Shown in pieces: positions 7,877-15,004 of a DNA stretch of 15,004 bases. Source of the DNA: Chrysochromulina tobinii (Eukaryota; Haptophyta; Prymnesiales; Chrysochromulinaceae); the NCBI GenBank assembly GCA_001275005.1, contig JWZX01001917.1, positions 1-15,004 of the forward strand. Reading direction: 5' to 3'. Below the pieces are notes generated by a model, which saw only the letters and a list, made by a program, of their open reading frames with translations, was not told the DNA's origin and made no database searches. A program made the translations under genes and the position numbers. The stretch's first letter is position 1. Each line of letters opens with the position of its first letter.

Positions 7877-9554
7877 AACCGGAACCGCCGCCAGTCACGA
7901 GGTCGCGGAGACTTCCTCGGGGGTATCTCCCGCCCTCGGGCCGAGCCCCGAACCAAAAAAGGAGCCGCCCAGCTTTAACTTATTTGGCTTCCTGCCAGCC
8001 TCCACGCATTCAGTCCCCGCCCCGAGCAGCTCGGATCGGGACGGCGCCGCCGCGGGTACTCCATTGGCTGCCTCTGCCTGCGCTACTGTGTCGCTGTCCG
8101 TGCCCGCGATGGCCTCCTCCGACAAGCCGGTCGCCGCGGCGGCGCCATCTTCTACCCCGTCGGCGGAGAGACAAGGCGCCCTCTCGGCGCCCCTCTCGGC
8201 GCCCCTCTCGGCGCCCGTCATCTCGGAGCGCCCTGGCTCTGTGGGGAACTTGGTCTCTGGCGCTGTGGGGAATCTGGTCCCTGGCGCTGTGGGGAATCTG
8301 GTCCCTGGCGCTGTGGGGAATCTGGTCTCCGAGCCCGAGGAGCTCTATCGAGTGGGCACGCCGATGGATCGACTGAGCGCCCCTTCGCCCACCGAGCAGC
8401 AGTCGTTCTTGCGAGGCTCCGGGGGGCCGAGCCCGGCGCCGTCGAGCACCGCCATCAACGGGAGCCAGTCAGTCTCGCGTGCCGACAGCTTCAGTCGCGC
8501 CGATCGGAGCAGCAGCAGCCTCTCATTCGACCCGGCGACGTGGATCGATGCCATTGCCCAGATCATGCCGAAGCCCCAACTGCCCTCGCCCAACAAGACG
8601 CCCAACAAGACGCCCCCACTCGAGGCACGGGCGGCTGTACCTGTGGGCATACCTGAGGGTCCCCTGTGGGAATTCGAGGATGGGTGGGGCAATTGGCATC
8701 CGTACCCATCCGAGGTGAACGTGGCGCTACGCACGGCGGGTGCGTACGAGTACACTGCGCTCAACGGGGCGACATACGAGGTGGTCCTGAGCCCTCAGAA
8801 GTTGAGCGGCACTCAGACGAACAAGGCGACGCACCACACGCGCAACGTGCGTTCCGTCGGTACCCCTGTTGCCATCTCTCTTCCCGCCTCTCTGGGCGCC
8901 GAGTCGAGCTCGCGTGATCCCGCCGAGGCGCCCACGACGGCGCCCACGCCTGCGCCCGCCGAGCATGATGGCGACGAGGCTCCGGTGGGCCGCATGCAAG
9001 TGCTCATAACGGCGCCTGCACCCGCCGAGCATGATGGCGAAGAGGGCGAGGGCGAGGCGATCGAGGGCGACGAGCATAATGGTATGAGGTCGAGGGGTGC
9101 CTATACTGCCCTCGCCGCGGCATGGAGCAGCGCGATCATGGAACAGCGCCGTCGAGATCACTTGCCCGTCGCGGATGCCGCGTCGGTCGCCGCAGCGGCC
9201 GTCGCCTTAGCAGCGGCGACCTGCTTCACACCACCACCGATCCTTCTCTCTCCCGTTGCACGGCCCGTGAACGAAGAAGAGGGGTGTGAAGCGGGGTGTG
9301 AAGAGGGGGGCGCCGAGAGCAGCTCCGTACTCGCGCTGCTCAACACAAGCTCGGATGCCGCGCAGCCTCTTCACACCCCTCTTCACACGGATGCCGCGCA
9401 GCCTCCAGCGGCCTGCGACCCGCTGATGGCGGATGGCGGCGGAGATGCTGACTCGCCGCGCCGCGGCGTGGTGGATTATGCCCGAAAGTGGCTGTGGCGC
9501 GCGCCCGGAAGCGTCGACTCGTTGCGGAAGCGCACCGGCACGAAACCGCGATAA
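3010..9554 (+). CDS. Large multi-pass membrane protein with IQ-like motif, in-frame repeats and probable WWE domain; exons 3010-4839, 4962-5823, 6166-9554
   Basis: I do not recognise the whole protein. Splicing two introns gives about 2,026 residues. Hydrophobic segments lie near residues 18-36, 100-119, 145-166, 236-268, 335-356, 391-416 and 575-590. Exon 2 begins VRLLELLRH and ends in a Ser/Arg-rich stretch. Residues about 1040-1333 alternate beta-like strands (SFEGLVLEST, SLRYTFEADG, AIEELKLGIKDISVV) that might be a lipid-binding fold, a weak guess. An IQ-like motif (VQRRARWLAAR, about 1369-1379) suggests calmodulin binding. Then come five EALASNRQEVRQ-type repeats, poly-Ala, and Ser/Pro-rich linkers with GAVGNLVP repeats. 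Residues about 1728-1796 (LWEFEDGWGNWHPYP, with W1732 and W1741, ending HTRNVRS) look like a WWE domain, a family that binds ADP-ribose forms. The ATG at 3010 follows an in-frame stop at 2977. Extra introns in the low-complexity parts cannot be excluded. Confidence 0.65.
4840..4961 (+). other. Spliceosomal intron (122 nt, GT-AG) in the membrane-protein gene
   Basis: The intron is phase 0 and joins ...RRRLERW to VRLLELLRH. Unspliced, the frame would stop at 4858-4860. The intron starts GTACGCCTCCTCGAGCTC and the downstream exon starts GTCCGCCTCCTCGAGCTC, 17 of 18 identical, so intron start and exon start are direct repeats. The remainder is AT-richer, made of TGATTGCCTC- and TTGATTGCATAT-like repeats, with acceptor CATCAG. 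Confidence 0.85.
5828..5985 (+). repeat. 56-bp tandem repeat, about three copies, within intron
   Basis: Units begin GCACCGTTGGATATTCAC at 5828, 5884 and 5940, an exact 56-bp period; the last copy is shorter. Each contains CTGATTGCCTCTGATGACC-like sequence. The repeated block includes the bases just downstream of the intron's 5' splice site. Confidence 0.9.
6047..6075 (+). repeat. Decoy copy of the 3' splice junction inside intron
   Basis: 6047-6070 matches the true junction at 6162-6185 at 21 of 24 bases (TCAAGTCCGCTGCTGTGGAT against TCAGGTCCGCTGCTATGGAT), 115 bp upstream. The CAGGT of the real junction is CAAGT here, which would weaken it as an acceptor. Confidence 0.8.
6064..6155 (+). repeat. 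Degenerate decamer satellite (TGATGACCTC) in intron
   Basis: Nine or so consecutive 10-bp units of the form TGATGACCTC, TGAGGACCTC or TAATGACCTC run up to the acceptor's TCACTGCCTCCTCAG. Related decamers (TGATTGCCTC, TGATGGCCTC) fill the earlier part of this intron and the start of the 4840-4961 intron. Confidence 0.9.
6911..6950 (+). repeat. GGC trinucleotide run (poly-Gly)
   Basis: The run encodes about 13 Gly residues in exon 3 of the membrane-protein gene, between two beta-rich segments; it is interrupted once by GGA. It behaves as a flexible linker and a likely length-polymorphic site. Confidence 0.9.
7626..7793 (+). repeat. 36-bp in-frame tandem repeat, four full copies and one partial
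   Basis: Units start at 7626, 7662, 7698, 7734 and 7770. Each encodes the 12 residues EALASNRQEVRQ (first copy EALVSNRQEVRQ; last copy breaks off after EALASNR). Copies are nearly identical at DNA level, so the expansion is recent. The charged, Ala/Gln-rich unit is likely helical, perhaps coiled-coil, and follows directly after the IQ-like motif. Confidence 0.95.
7834..7876 (+). repeat. GCC trinucleotide run (poly-Ala)
   Basis: An uninterrupted GCC run encodes the core of an Ala-rich tract immediately after the 36-bp repeats. Confidence 0.9.
8175..8216 (+). repeat. 12-bp in-frame repeat (APLS)
   Basis: GCGCCCCTCTCG-type units are repeated about three and a half times, encoding GALS-APLS-APLS-AP in the Ser/Pro-rich region. 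Confidence 0.85.
8235..8330 (+). repeat. 24-bp in-frame tandem repeat, four copies
   Basis: Units at 8235, 8259, 8283 and 8307 encode G(S/A)VGNLV(S/P). Copies two to four are nearly identical at DNA level. Confidence 0.95.
8949..9044 (+). repeat. 30-bp direct repeats (66 bp apart) flanking a copy of the 26-bp intron element
   Basis: 8949-8978 and 9015-9044 match at 28 of 30 bases and encode PAPAEHDGDE and PAPAEHDGEE. Between them lies a 36-bp insert that contains most of 8991-9016, the segment 24/26 identical to the intron at 1108-1133. The 66-bp period keeps the reading frame. Confidence 0.85.
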
Positions 9555-10334
9555 CCTTCGTGCGATGGAGAGAGATAGAGAGGGCTAGAGAACGCAGCCC
9601 CGAGAACGCAGCTAAATAACCAGGCCTAGAGAAAGATGCTCGGCCTGCACAAGTAACGCTTGTTAGCACGCTCGGCTCCGCAAGCCGAGCTCGGGGACTG
9701 AGCGTGTACCTTCACGTTGTTCCAACGCGTTTACTAACAACTCTCCACGCAACACTCAACACACATTCGACATTGAACCCAAGCGCGGACGTAGGCGCGC
9801 GTAGCATGAGATGAACGGATGATTTTCGTACGAAAGGCACCCGTGTACCTCGGCACCCGTGAACGCGCATGGCGTGGCTTCGAGAACAGACGACCCGTCG
9901 GCATGCAAAACTCCATGCAACATCTCCCATCTCCCAACTCGATTTCTTCCAAAAATAGTTTTGATAACACTTCGTAAAACCTCTCAACGAGCAATCCACG
10001 GTGCGCATCTTGTACTCAGCCTGCCTGCGCGCGCGCGCGCAAAGGTATCCGTCTGCACTAACGTTGGCCTGACCCCGAGCGCTGACACGCGCACGATCAT
10101 CGTGCACTCTCACGCCCAGCACCGTGCCGCGCGCGCGCGCGCGCCGCGCAATTGCGTTGGGCACGCCCGCGCCAAGCAACTTCGCTGGGCGCGCGCGCAC
10201 GCGGCGAGCCAACCCAGTGGCCGTACGCCGGCGATCGATATCGCGCGACTCATCGCGCGCTACCCGCCCGCCTGCCTCACTACGCAGTCTACATCCTGAG
10301 ACTTCAAGACACCGAACCCGAGAGCTTCGAGATC
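9555..10334. other. Gene-free spacer between the membrane-protein gene and the surface-protein gene
   Basis: No convincing coding sequence on either strand. The first part (about 9560-9640, GAGA-rich) is probably the 3' untranslated region of the upstream gene. 9720-10010 is AT-richer than the neighbourhood. Alternating GC runs occur at 10027-10040 and 10128-10144. The end presumably carries the promoter and leader of the gene starting at 10335. No TATA box or polyadenylation signal could be assigned. Confidence 0.6.
9670..9690. other. Perfect 8-bp hairpin
   Basis: GCTCGGCT and AGCCGAGC pair perfectly around the loop CCGCA. It lies about 115 bp after the stop codon at 9554 and may sit in or near the 3' end of that transcript. 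No U-run or other terminator mark follows, so a function is not assigned. Confidence 0.6.
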
Positions 10335-12609
10335 ATGCTGCGCCTTCTGCTCGTCGCATTACCACTCGTCGTCGCCTTGCCGGCGTTCGACAAACAGGAG
10401 CTCAACGCCCTTCAGTTCGAGGTGCTATCTCCGCTTCATCTCGAGGTGCGATCTCCGCCCAAGTCCCGCCCTCTTCGCCCAGCCGCCACGCGAGATCAAC
10501 ACGACCGCCCCGCCACACTCCACCCCGCCCGCGCACGCACACCACACCCGCCTAGCGCACACATCACAATGGACGCGCCGCGGCACACTAGAATGCGGGC
10601 AAGACGATCCACCCCACGATCTACGTCGTCATCAACCTCTTCACCGCCCAGGGATACCAACCCACCATCCACAGGTGTGCCCCCCAGCCCGGCCGGCCGC
10701 CACGCATGCGGCGCAGCTTCGGTCGGCCCTGCCGCTGCGCGCGCGAGGCCGGTGCGCATGCTGCAGGCGCACGCGCACGAGGCCGCGCGCGCGTGCGCAT
10801 GCTGCAGGCGCACGCGCACGAGGCCGCGCGCGCGCGATGTCCGCTCCCGCGCCTGCCCGACTCCGTAGACTCCGCGCCCGCCGAGAGGCGCAACGCCACT
10901 TGCGCTGGCCATTGGCACGTGCGAGCGAGCGCGCCGCCTCGCCTGTTTTGCTGACGGCTTGCGCGTTGCTCCCCTTGTGCAGGCAGCCGCAGCTGCAAGA
11001 GGTCGGGCTCGACGGCCACCGCGCCCTCAACATCTCCGCCACGACCGGCAGGCGCGACGTCGACACCACGGTCACGAGGATCCGGCCGCCGTCACGCCCG
11101 CGGGCTCTGCCGCAGGCGCGAAGCCTGTGCCTGTGAAGCCTGTGAAGCCTGTGAGCTGGGCGCGGTCGTCCTCGAGGCTGCGGCCCCGTCGGCGCACTGC
11201 TCGACCCGCTCACCATCAAGAGCGGCCCCGTCGACTCCGTCCTGGTCATCGGCGCCATGACTAGCCATGACGGCCACAGCAAGCACCACCGCGGCCTCCA
11301 CACCGGCGCCGCCTCTCGCCACGGGTCCACCACATCACCGCCTCTCGCACGACGCCAGCCCACGCACTCACCCGTGTAGCACTCACCTGCATCTACACCG
11401 CACACACCACACCACTCACGTCACCGCCTGCCACTCGCAGAGCCCGCTTCCACTCCACTGCCCGTGCCCCAGCTGACACGTTTCTCATGCCTGCGCGCAG
11501 CCCTCACAAGACAAGACCTTCTCGCCGACCGCGGTTGTCGGCGAGACCCATGGTTCGTCCTACCAGCTTCATGAGGACATCAACGCCTTGGTCGCCGCCG
11601 GCCAAGGCGCCCTTCAGTTCGAGGTTCAATCTCCGCTTCAGATCGAGGTGCGATCTCCGCCCAAGTCCCGCCCTCTTCGCCCCCAGCCGCCACGCGAGAT
11701 CAACACGACAGCCAAACCACAGCACACTCCTCTCCGCTCGCACACCACCCGCCTAGCGCATGCGAACTCAGGCGTTGCCACGCCGGCGCCGCCTCTCGGC
11801 ACGGGTCCACCACATCACCGCCTCTCGCACGACGCCAGCCTACACCCCACTCACCTGTATAGCACTCGCCTGCATCTACGCTGCACACACCACACCATTC
11901 ACGTCATCGCCTGCCACTCGCAGCCCGCTTCCACTCCACCGCCCGTGCCCCAGCTCACACGTTTCTCATGCCTGCGCGCAGCCCTCGCAAGACAAGACCT
12001 TCTCGTCGCCCACCGCGGTCGGCGAGACCCCTGGTCCGTCCTACCAGCTTCATGAGGACAACAATGCCTCGGCCGCCGCCGGCCAAGGCGCCACGCACGA
12101 TGAGCCGCTTGCGGTGCGCGCAATCACTGCACTGCACGAGTGCGAGCCAGGCGCCCGCAGCCTGCAGGCCCCGCCCAGTACGGCGCCCTCATTCCCAAGG
12201 GGACGCCTGTGGCCACTGCGCCATGATCGCCCCTGCCTCCACCCTCCGCATGGCATGTCCACGCCATGCAGTGCTCTCCGAAAGAGCTGACGGCCGAGCG
12301 ATGGTACACTGCAATATCTCGCCTGCAGGTGCATTCGGACAAGACGACCACCACGGCGCTCTCGCCTTCGCAACCACCGGTCTCCAGCCCACCGCCCCCT
12401 CCCGTGTCAACACCTCTGGCACCCGCGGCACCCTCTGCCCTTTGCACCAACACTGTCACTCGCATCGGAATGCCAGCTGATGCCTTGGATGGCTGCTGCG
12501 ACAACGGCGGCCCGGGCGCCGAGTACCCGGATTGCCAGTACGGCACCGACTGCGCGGACTGCGGCCCGCGCCAACTGCGGTCCCCGTCGCCGCCCTCGCC
12601 GCCGCCGAG

Positions 12610-12651
<42 letters not shown>

Positions 12652-12944
12652 TGCAGCGCCGTGCCCCGGCGGGAGCGTGTTCCCTGTGACGCTGACCACA
12701 CGGACCTGGGCGAGCGAGATGAGCTTCATGATTGACGGCGTCACAATCACCTCGGGAGGGCTGGTCAACAACCAGATGTACACGTACTCGCGGTGCCTCA
12801 CCCCGGGTTCGCACACACTCGTCCTCCAGGACTCGTATGGGGACGGCTGGCACGGAGGGTATGTGACGATCAACGGCGTCAACTACGGCACGGCCTTCAC
12901 CACCGGGTCCTCCCAGACGCACACGTTCCGTCTCGGCACCGCGC

Positions 12945-12988
<44 letters not shown>

Positions 12989-15004
12989 CCCTCGCCCTCG
13001 CCCTCATATTCGCCGCCGCCGCCGACCTCGCCAGGTGGATGCCCGGTTAGTTGGTACTTGGTGACCGGCGACTGCAACGGCTGGGGCATAATCAACGGTT
13101 ATGGCGGTGGCCAGGTTGTAAGCCAAATGGCATGCGCACAGTATTGCACTACACAGAGAGCAAACGGCTGCACAAGCTTTGAATGGTCGGTATCAACTTC
13201 GCGATGCAATTTGAACATGTGCAGCGCTGCGGAGACACAACAACAACCGACTTATTTGGACTTTGTGGTATGTTTTCCGTCTTTGCCGCCCTTTGTATTC
13301 ATCGGCTGGGGCGACCCTAGGACCCATAATTCTGGTGCGACACACGCAGGCATCGACCCGTACGGTTTTACCGAGGCGACTTTGGACAACTGTTTTTTGC
13401 GCTGCCGCTCGAATCCTATTTGCACCGCAGTGATGTACACAGGGACGACTTGGTGCAATACTAACATTCATGGAGCTCAACGATGTTTCCTGTACAGTCA
13501 GCACAGCAATGGTCCTTATACGACTTCGAATGGGGCGGCGGCGGGCTGTACTGCCAGCTATGCTCTGGCATTACCATCGCCCTCGCCGCCGCCGCCCTCG
13601 CCCAGCATGCCAGCGATCCCACGTCTGAGTGCCAGCATGAGCTCCACTCATAGTGCCTATCCCGCCTCGTTCTGCATCAATGACCGGGCCTCAGATGGTT
13701 TAGATTTTTGCCACACCAACGATCAGTATGAGGCCAATCCGTGGTTATCGATTCAGATCTCCGGCCAACAAGCTGTGCGGCTTGTGTGGATCATGAATCG
13801 CTTTGACTGTAATTGTGGTGCAGGCTGCTGTGCAGATCGCCTGTCGCCCTTCCAAATATGGGTCGGTGCGTCGCCAGGAGACTACAACTCAGCTACGTCG
13901 CAAGCATGCGTCGTGGGTAATCAGATAGTCCCAGCCACGGCCGGACCGTTCACTTTCGACTGCCAGAGGGATCTCACTGGAACCTATGTGACCATCGTGC
14001 TGCCCGGGACGAATCGCATCCTCAACCTTGCCGAGGTGCGCATCTTTTCTGCAGCTACTTCACCTCCTCCGCCGCCGCCCTCGCCGCCCTCGCTGCCTCC
14101 TTCGCCCTCGCCGCCTCCATCCCCGCCACTTTTGCCGTCGCCGCCGTTGCCGCCACCGCTATCGCCCTCAAGACCACCAATACCAGCAGCGACCACATTC
14201 ATGTATTCCGGTGTGGCTCAGACCTACATCGTTCCGCCATTTGTTTCCTCGGTTCGCATCGATGCTTATGGCGCCTCTGGAGGAACAGGATACAACTCCG
14301 GCCAATGGGGCGCAGGAGGACTTGGTGGCCGTATCACAGCGCTGATCAATGTCAGCGCCGGTCAAACGCTGTATATCCTTGTTGGCGGAGCAGGGGCCTC
14401 TCGCAATTCGGATTACTCCATCTCGACCAATCTGGGAGGATACAACGGAGGAGGTCCAAGCCGGCCCCCTAGCCCCCCCGATCAATTGTTAAATGCTGCG
14501 CCTGGCGGCGGCGCAACTGATGTCCGGACCAGTTTGACCGACCTCACATCACGTCTGGTCGTCGCTGGCGGTGGTGGAGGAGCGTCTAGTTGGTCTTCAG
14601 GTGGCGCAGGAGGAGGTCCAATTGGTGGCAACGGTGGCGGTGGGCACATGGCACAGGCGATGTGCCTCAACACAGGAGGAACCCAATTGCTGGGCGGCAT
14701 TGCCCCTTACTTCCCAGGGAGTTGTGACGGCCGATTGGGAAGTGGAGGCGGATATGGCTTCGGACAGTGTGTGCCAACGTCTGTGTACAACTGTGCAGGT
14801 GGTGGGGGGGGGTATTTTGGCGGCGCAGCATACTTTGATTCTCAGCCGGGTGCTACATGCGGCGGAGGTGCCGGCGGAGGGTCGAGCTTCGCTTCTGGCC
14901 ACATCGAGCTCAATCAGCAAGGAGTTCGCTCGGGAAACGGGCTTCTTGTCATAACCCCCATCAGCTACGCGCCATATCCCAAGGCACCGCCCTCGCCCTC
15001 ACCA
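10335..15004 (+). CDS. Modular secreted or cell-surface protein (PAN-like, F5/8-lectin-like and ALK-type Gly-rich domains with Pro-rich linkers); multi-exon, runs off window end
   Basis: A candidate phase-consistent model: 10335-10421 (or 10445), 10592-10674, 10983-about 11070, about 11221-11373, 11501-11623 (or 11647), 11982-12113, 12179-12208, 12272-15004+, over 1,140 residues. The exon boundaries around 11071-11374 are uncertain. It starts with a signal peptide (MLRLLLVALPLVVALPAF). The last exon stays open to the window end and encodes: Cys-rich DGCCDNGGPGAEY module (12443-12571); a DSYGDGWHGG domain (12662-12940); two Cys-rich PAN/apple-like modules (13040-13273, 13286-13560); a discoidin/F-type-lectin-like domain (13619-14053, with NRFDCN, CCADRLSPFQIWVG and TYVTIVLPG); and a glycine-rich domain like that of ALK/LTK receptors (14195-14960: RIDAYGASGG, GGGATDVR, VVAGGGGG). 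PPSPPP linkers, as in algal wall glycoproteins, separate them. The role is probably carbohydrate or matrix binding at the cell surface. Two separate genes meeting near 12100 remain possible. Confidence 0.65.
10407..10559 (+). repeat. Exon-end plus intron repeat, copy 1 (paired with 11609-11760)
   Basis: It starts GCCCTTCAGTTCGAGGT and includes CGATCTCCGCCCAAGTCCCG, GCCACGCGAGATCAACACGA and CCCGCCTAGCGCA in the same order as 11609-11760, 1,202 bp downstream. It covers the end of the first exon and most of its intron. Confidence 0.85.
10422..10591 (+). other. Probable first intron of the surface-protein gene, with two tandem 5' splice sites
   Basis: The donors GAG|GTGCTA (10422) and GAG|GTGCGA (10446) are 24 bp apart and both phase 0; the acceptor CACTAG ends at 10591. 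The next exon then reads NAGKTIHPTIYVVINLF. Using the second donor would add the eight residues VLSPLHLE. Confidence 0.55.
10675..10982 (+). other. Probable second intron of the surface-protein gene
   Basis: The donor CACAG|GTGTGC follows ...YQPTIH plus two bases; the acceptor TTGTGCAG ends at 10982 and supplies G to complete Arg, continuing QPQLQEVGLDGHRALNIS. It contains a 41-bp tandem repeat. Confidence 0.6.
10752..10833 (+). repeat. 41-bp tandem repeat, two copies
   Basis: Units at 10752 and 10793 start GTGCGCATGCTGCAGGCGCA and contain GCACGAGGCCGCGCG. They lie inside the probable second intron. Because 41 is not a multiple of three, this supports a noncoding status. Confidence 0.85.
11303..11608 (+). 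repeat. Duplicated intron-plus-exon unit, copy A
   Basis: It starts CCGGCGCCGCCTCTCG, runs through CACGGGTCCACCACATCACC and the acceptor CTGCGCGCAG (11500), then through the exon encoding DKTFSPTAVVGETHG...SSYQLHED...AAGQGA. Copy B lies 480-481 bp downstream. Confidence 0.9.
11609..11760 (+). repeat. Exon-end plus intron repeat, copy 2 (paired with 10407-10559)
   Basis: It has the same order of blocks as 10407-10559, near-identical in the first 100 bp and more diverged after. It carries the same pair of donors 24 bp apart (GT at 11624 and 11648), both phase 0. Confidence 0.85.
11783..12091 (+). repeat. Duplicated intron-plus-exon unit, copy B
   Basis: It shows the same order of sequence as copy A, including CACGGGTCCACCACATCACC, the acceptor CTGCGCGCAG (ends 11981) and the exon encoding DKTFSSPTAVGETPGPSYQL...AAGQGA. 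Differences are point changes and small indels, some of which shift the frame locally and then restore it. Confidence 0.9.
12114..12178 (+). other. Probable intron (65 nt) of the surface-protein gene
   Basis: The donor GCG|GTGCGC and the acceptor CCGCCCAG are both phase 0, joining ...GATHDEPLA to YGALIPKGTP. It links two reading frames that both look coding. Confidence 0.5.
12209..12271 (+). other. Probable intron (63 nt) of the surface-protein gene
   Basis: The donor CCT|GTGGCC and the acceptor CCATGCAG are both phase 0, joining YGALIPKGTP to CSPKELTAERWYTAIS. It removes an in-frame stop (12224-12226). Confidence 0.55.

Noticed and set aside
7400-8376. Alternative plus-strand frames over the repeats (VQPSRGSSRGAR or KRFVKRRSRPT repeats)
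   Set aside because: They are frame-shifted readings of the 36-bp repeat array; the selected frame is the one that connects conserved sequence on both sides.
10027-10144. Alternating GC runs as a possible Z-DNA regulatory element
   Set aside because: Two short runs are expected in such GC-rich DNA; nothing else supports a regulatory role.
9712-10212. 166-residue minus-strand open frame in the spacer
   Set aside because: No domain, signal or plausible start context, and it runs across alternating GC repeats. Treated as chance.
10152-10868. Continuous plus-strand frame through 10152-10868 as a single unspliced gene
   Set aside because: After about residue 98 it becomes Pro/Arg/Thr-rich noise that includes the 41-bp tandem repeat; splicing at 10422 or 10446 gives coding-like downstream exons instead.
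12124-12922. Minus-strand open frames opposite the Pro-rich and DSYGDGW region
   Set aside because: They consist of poly-Gly/poly-Arg generated by the CCG run on the other strand; the plus-strand frame carries recognisable modules.

Overview
The window looks like nuclear DNA of a eukaryotic alga, most likely a haptophyte (Emiliania/Chrysochromulina type). The clues are very GC-rich coding DNA, short GT-AG introns that restore conserved protein motifs, a plastid-style bipartite presequence, a mitochondrial presequence, and a modular cell-surface protein with Pro-Ser-Pro linkers and Cys-rich modules of the 'DGxCDxGGPGAEY' and 'DSYGDGW' kinds, which I associate with such algae. The lineage is inferred; another secondary-plastid alga is possible. 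No bacterial operon, rRNA, tRNA, CRISPR array or autonomous transposon was seen.

Layout. 110-2193 (+): two-exon gene for a plastid-type SET-domain lysine methyltransferase (Rubisco LSMT family) fused to a C-terminal FKBP peptidyl-prolyl isomerase. 2316-2852 (-): a small mitochondrial DNL zinc-finger protein (Zim17/Hep1 family), convergent with the first gene. 2853-3009: a 157-bp divergent promoter region. 3010-9554 (+): a three-exon gene for a membrane protein of about 2,026 residues, with several hydrophobic segments, an IQ-like motif, many tandem repeats and a probable WWE domain near the C terminus. 9555-10334: gene-free spacer with one perfect hairpin and two alternating CG runs. 10335 to the window end (+, partial): a multi-exon gene with a signal peptide and a long last exon encoding a modular surface protein: Cys-rich module, DSYGDGW domain, two PAN/apple-like modules, an F5/8-type-C or F-type-lectin-like domain and an ALK-type glycine-rich domain, joined by proline-rich linkers.

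The genes do not form an evident pathway; plastid, mitochondrial, membrane and surface functions lie side by side, as is normal in a compact protist genome. What unites the window is short tandem duplication. Introns of the first and third genes begin with a copy of the sequence that begins the next exon (15/16 and 17/18 identical in the two clearest cases). One intron consists largely of short satellite repeats and holds a second decoy copy of its own acceptor junction. The fourth gene has a duplicated intron-plus-exon unit of about 0.3 kb and duplicated 5' splice sites 24 bp apart. A 26-bp element is shared by an intron of the first gene and a suspicious in-frame segment of the third. Together these suggest active intron creation by duplication or introner-like insertion, which I regard as the most interesting signal here.
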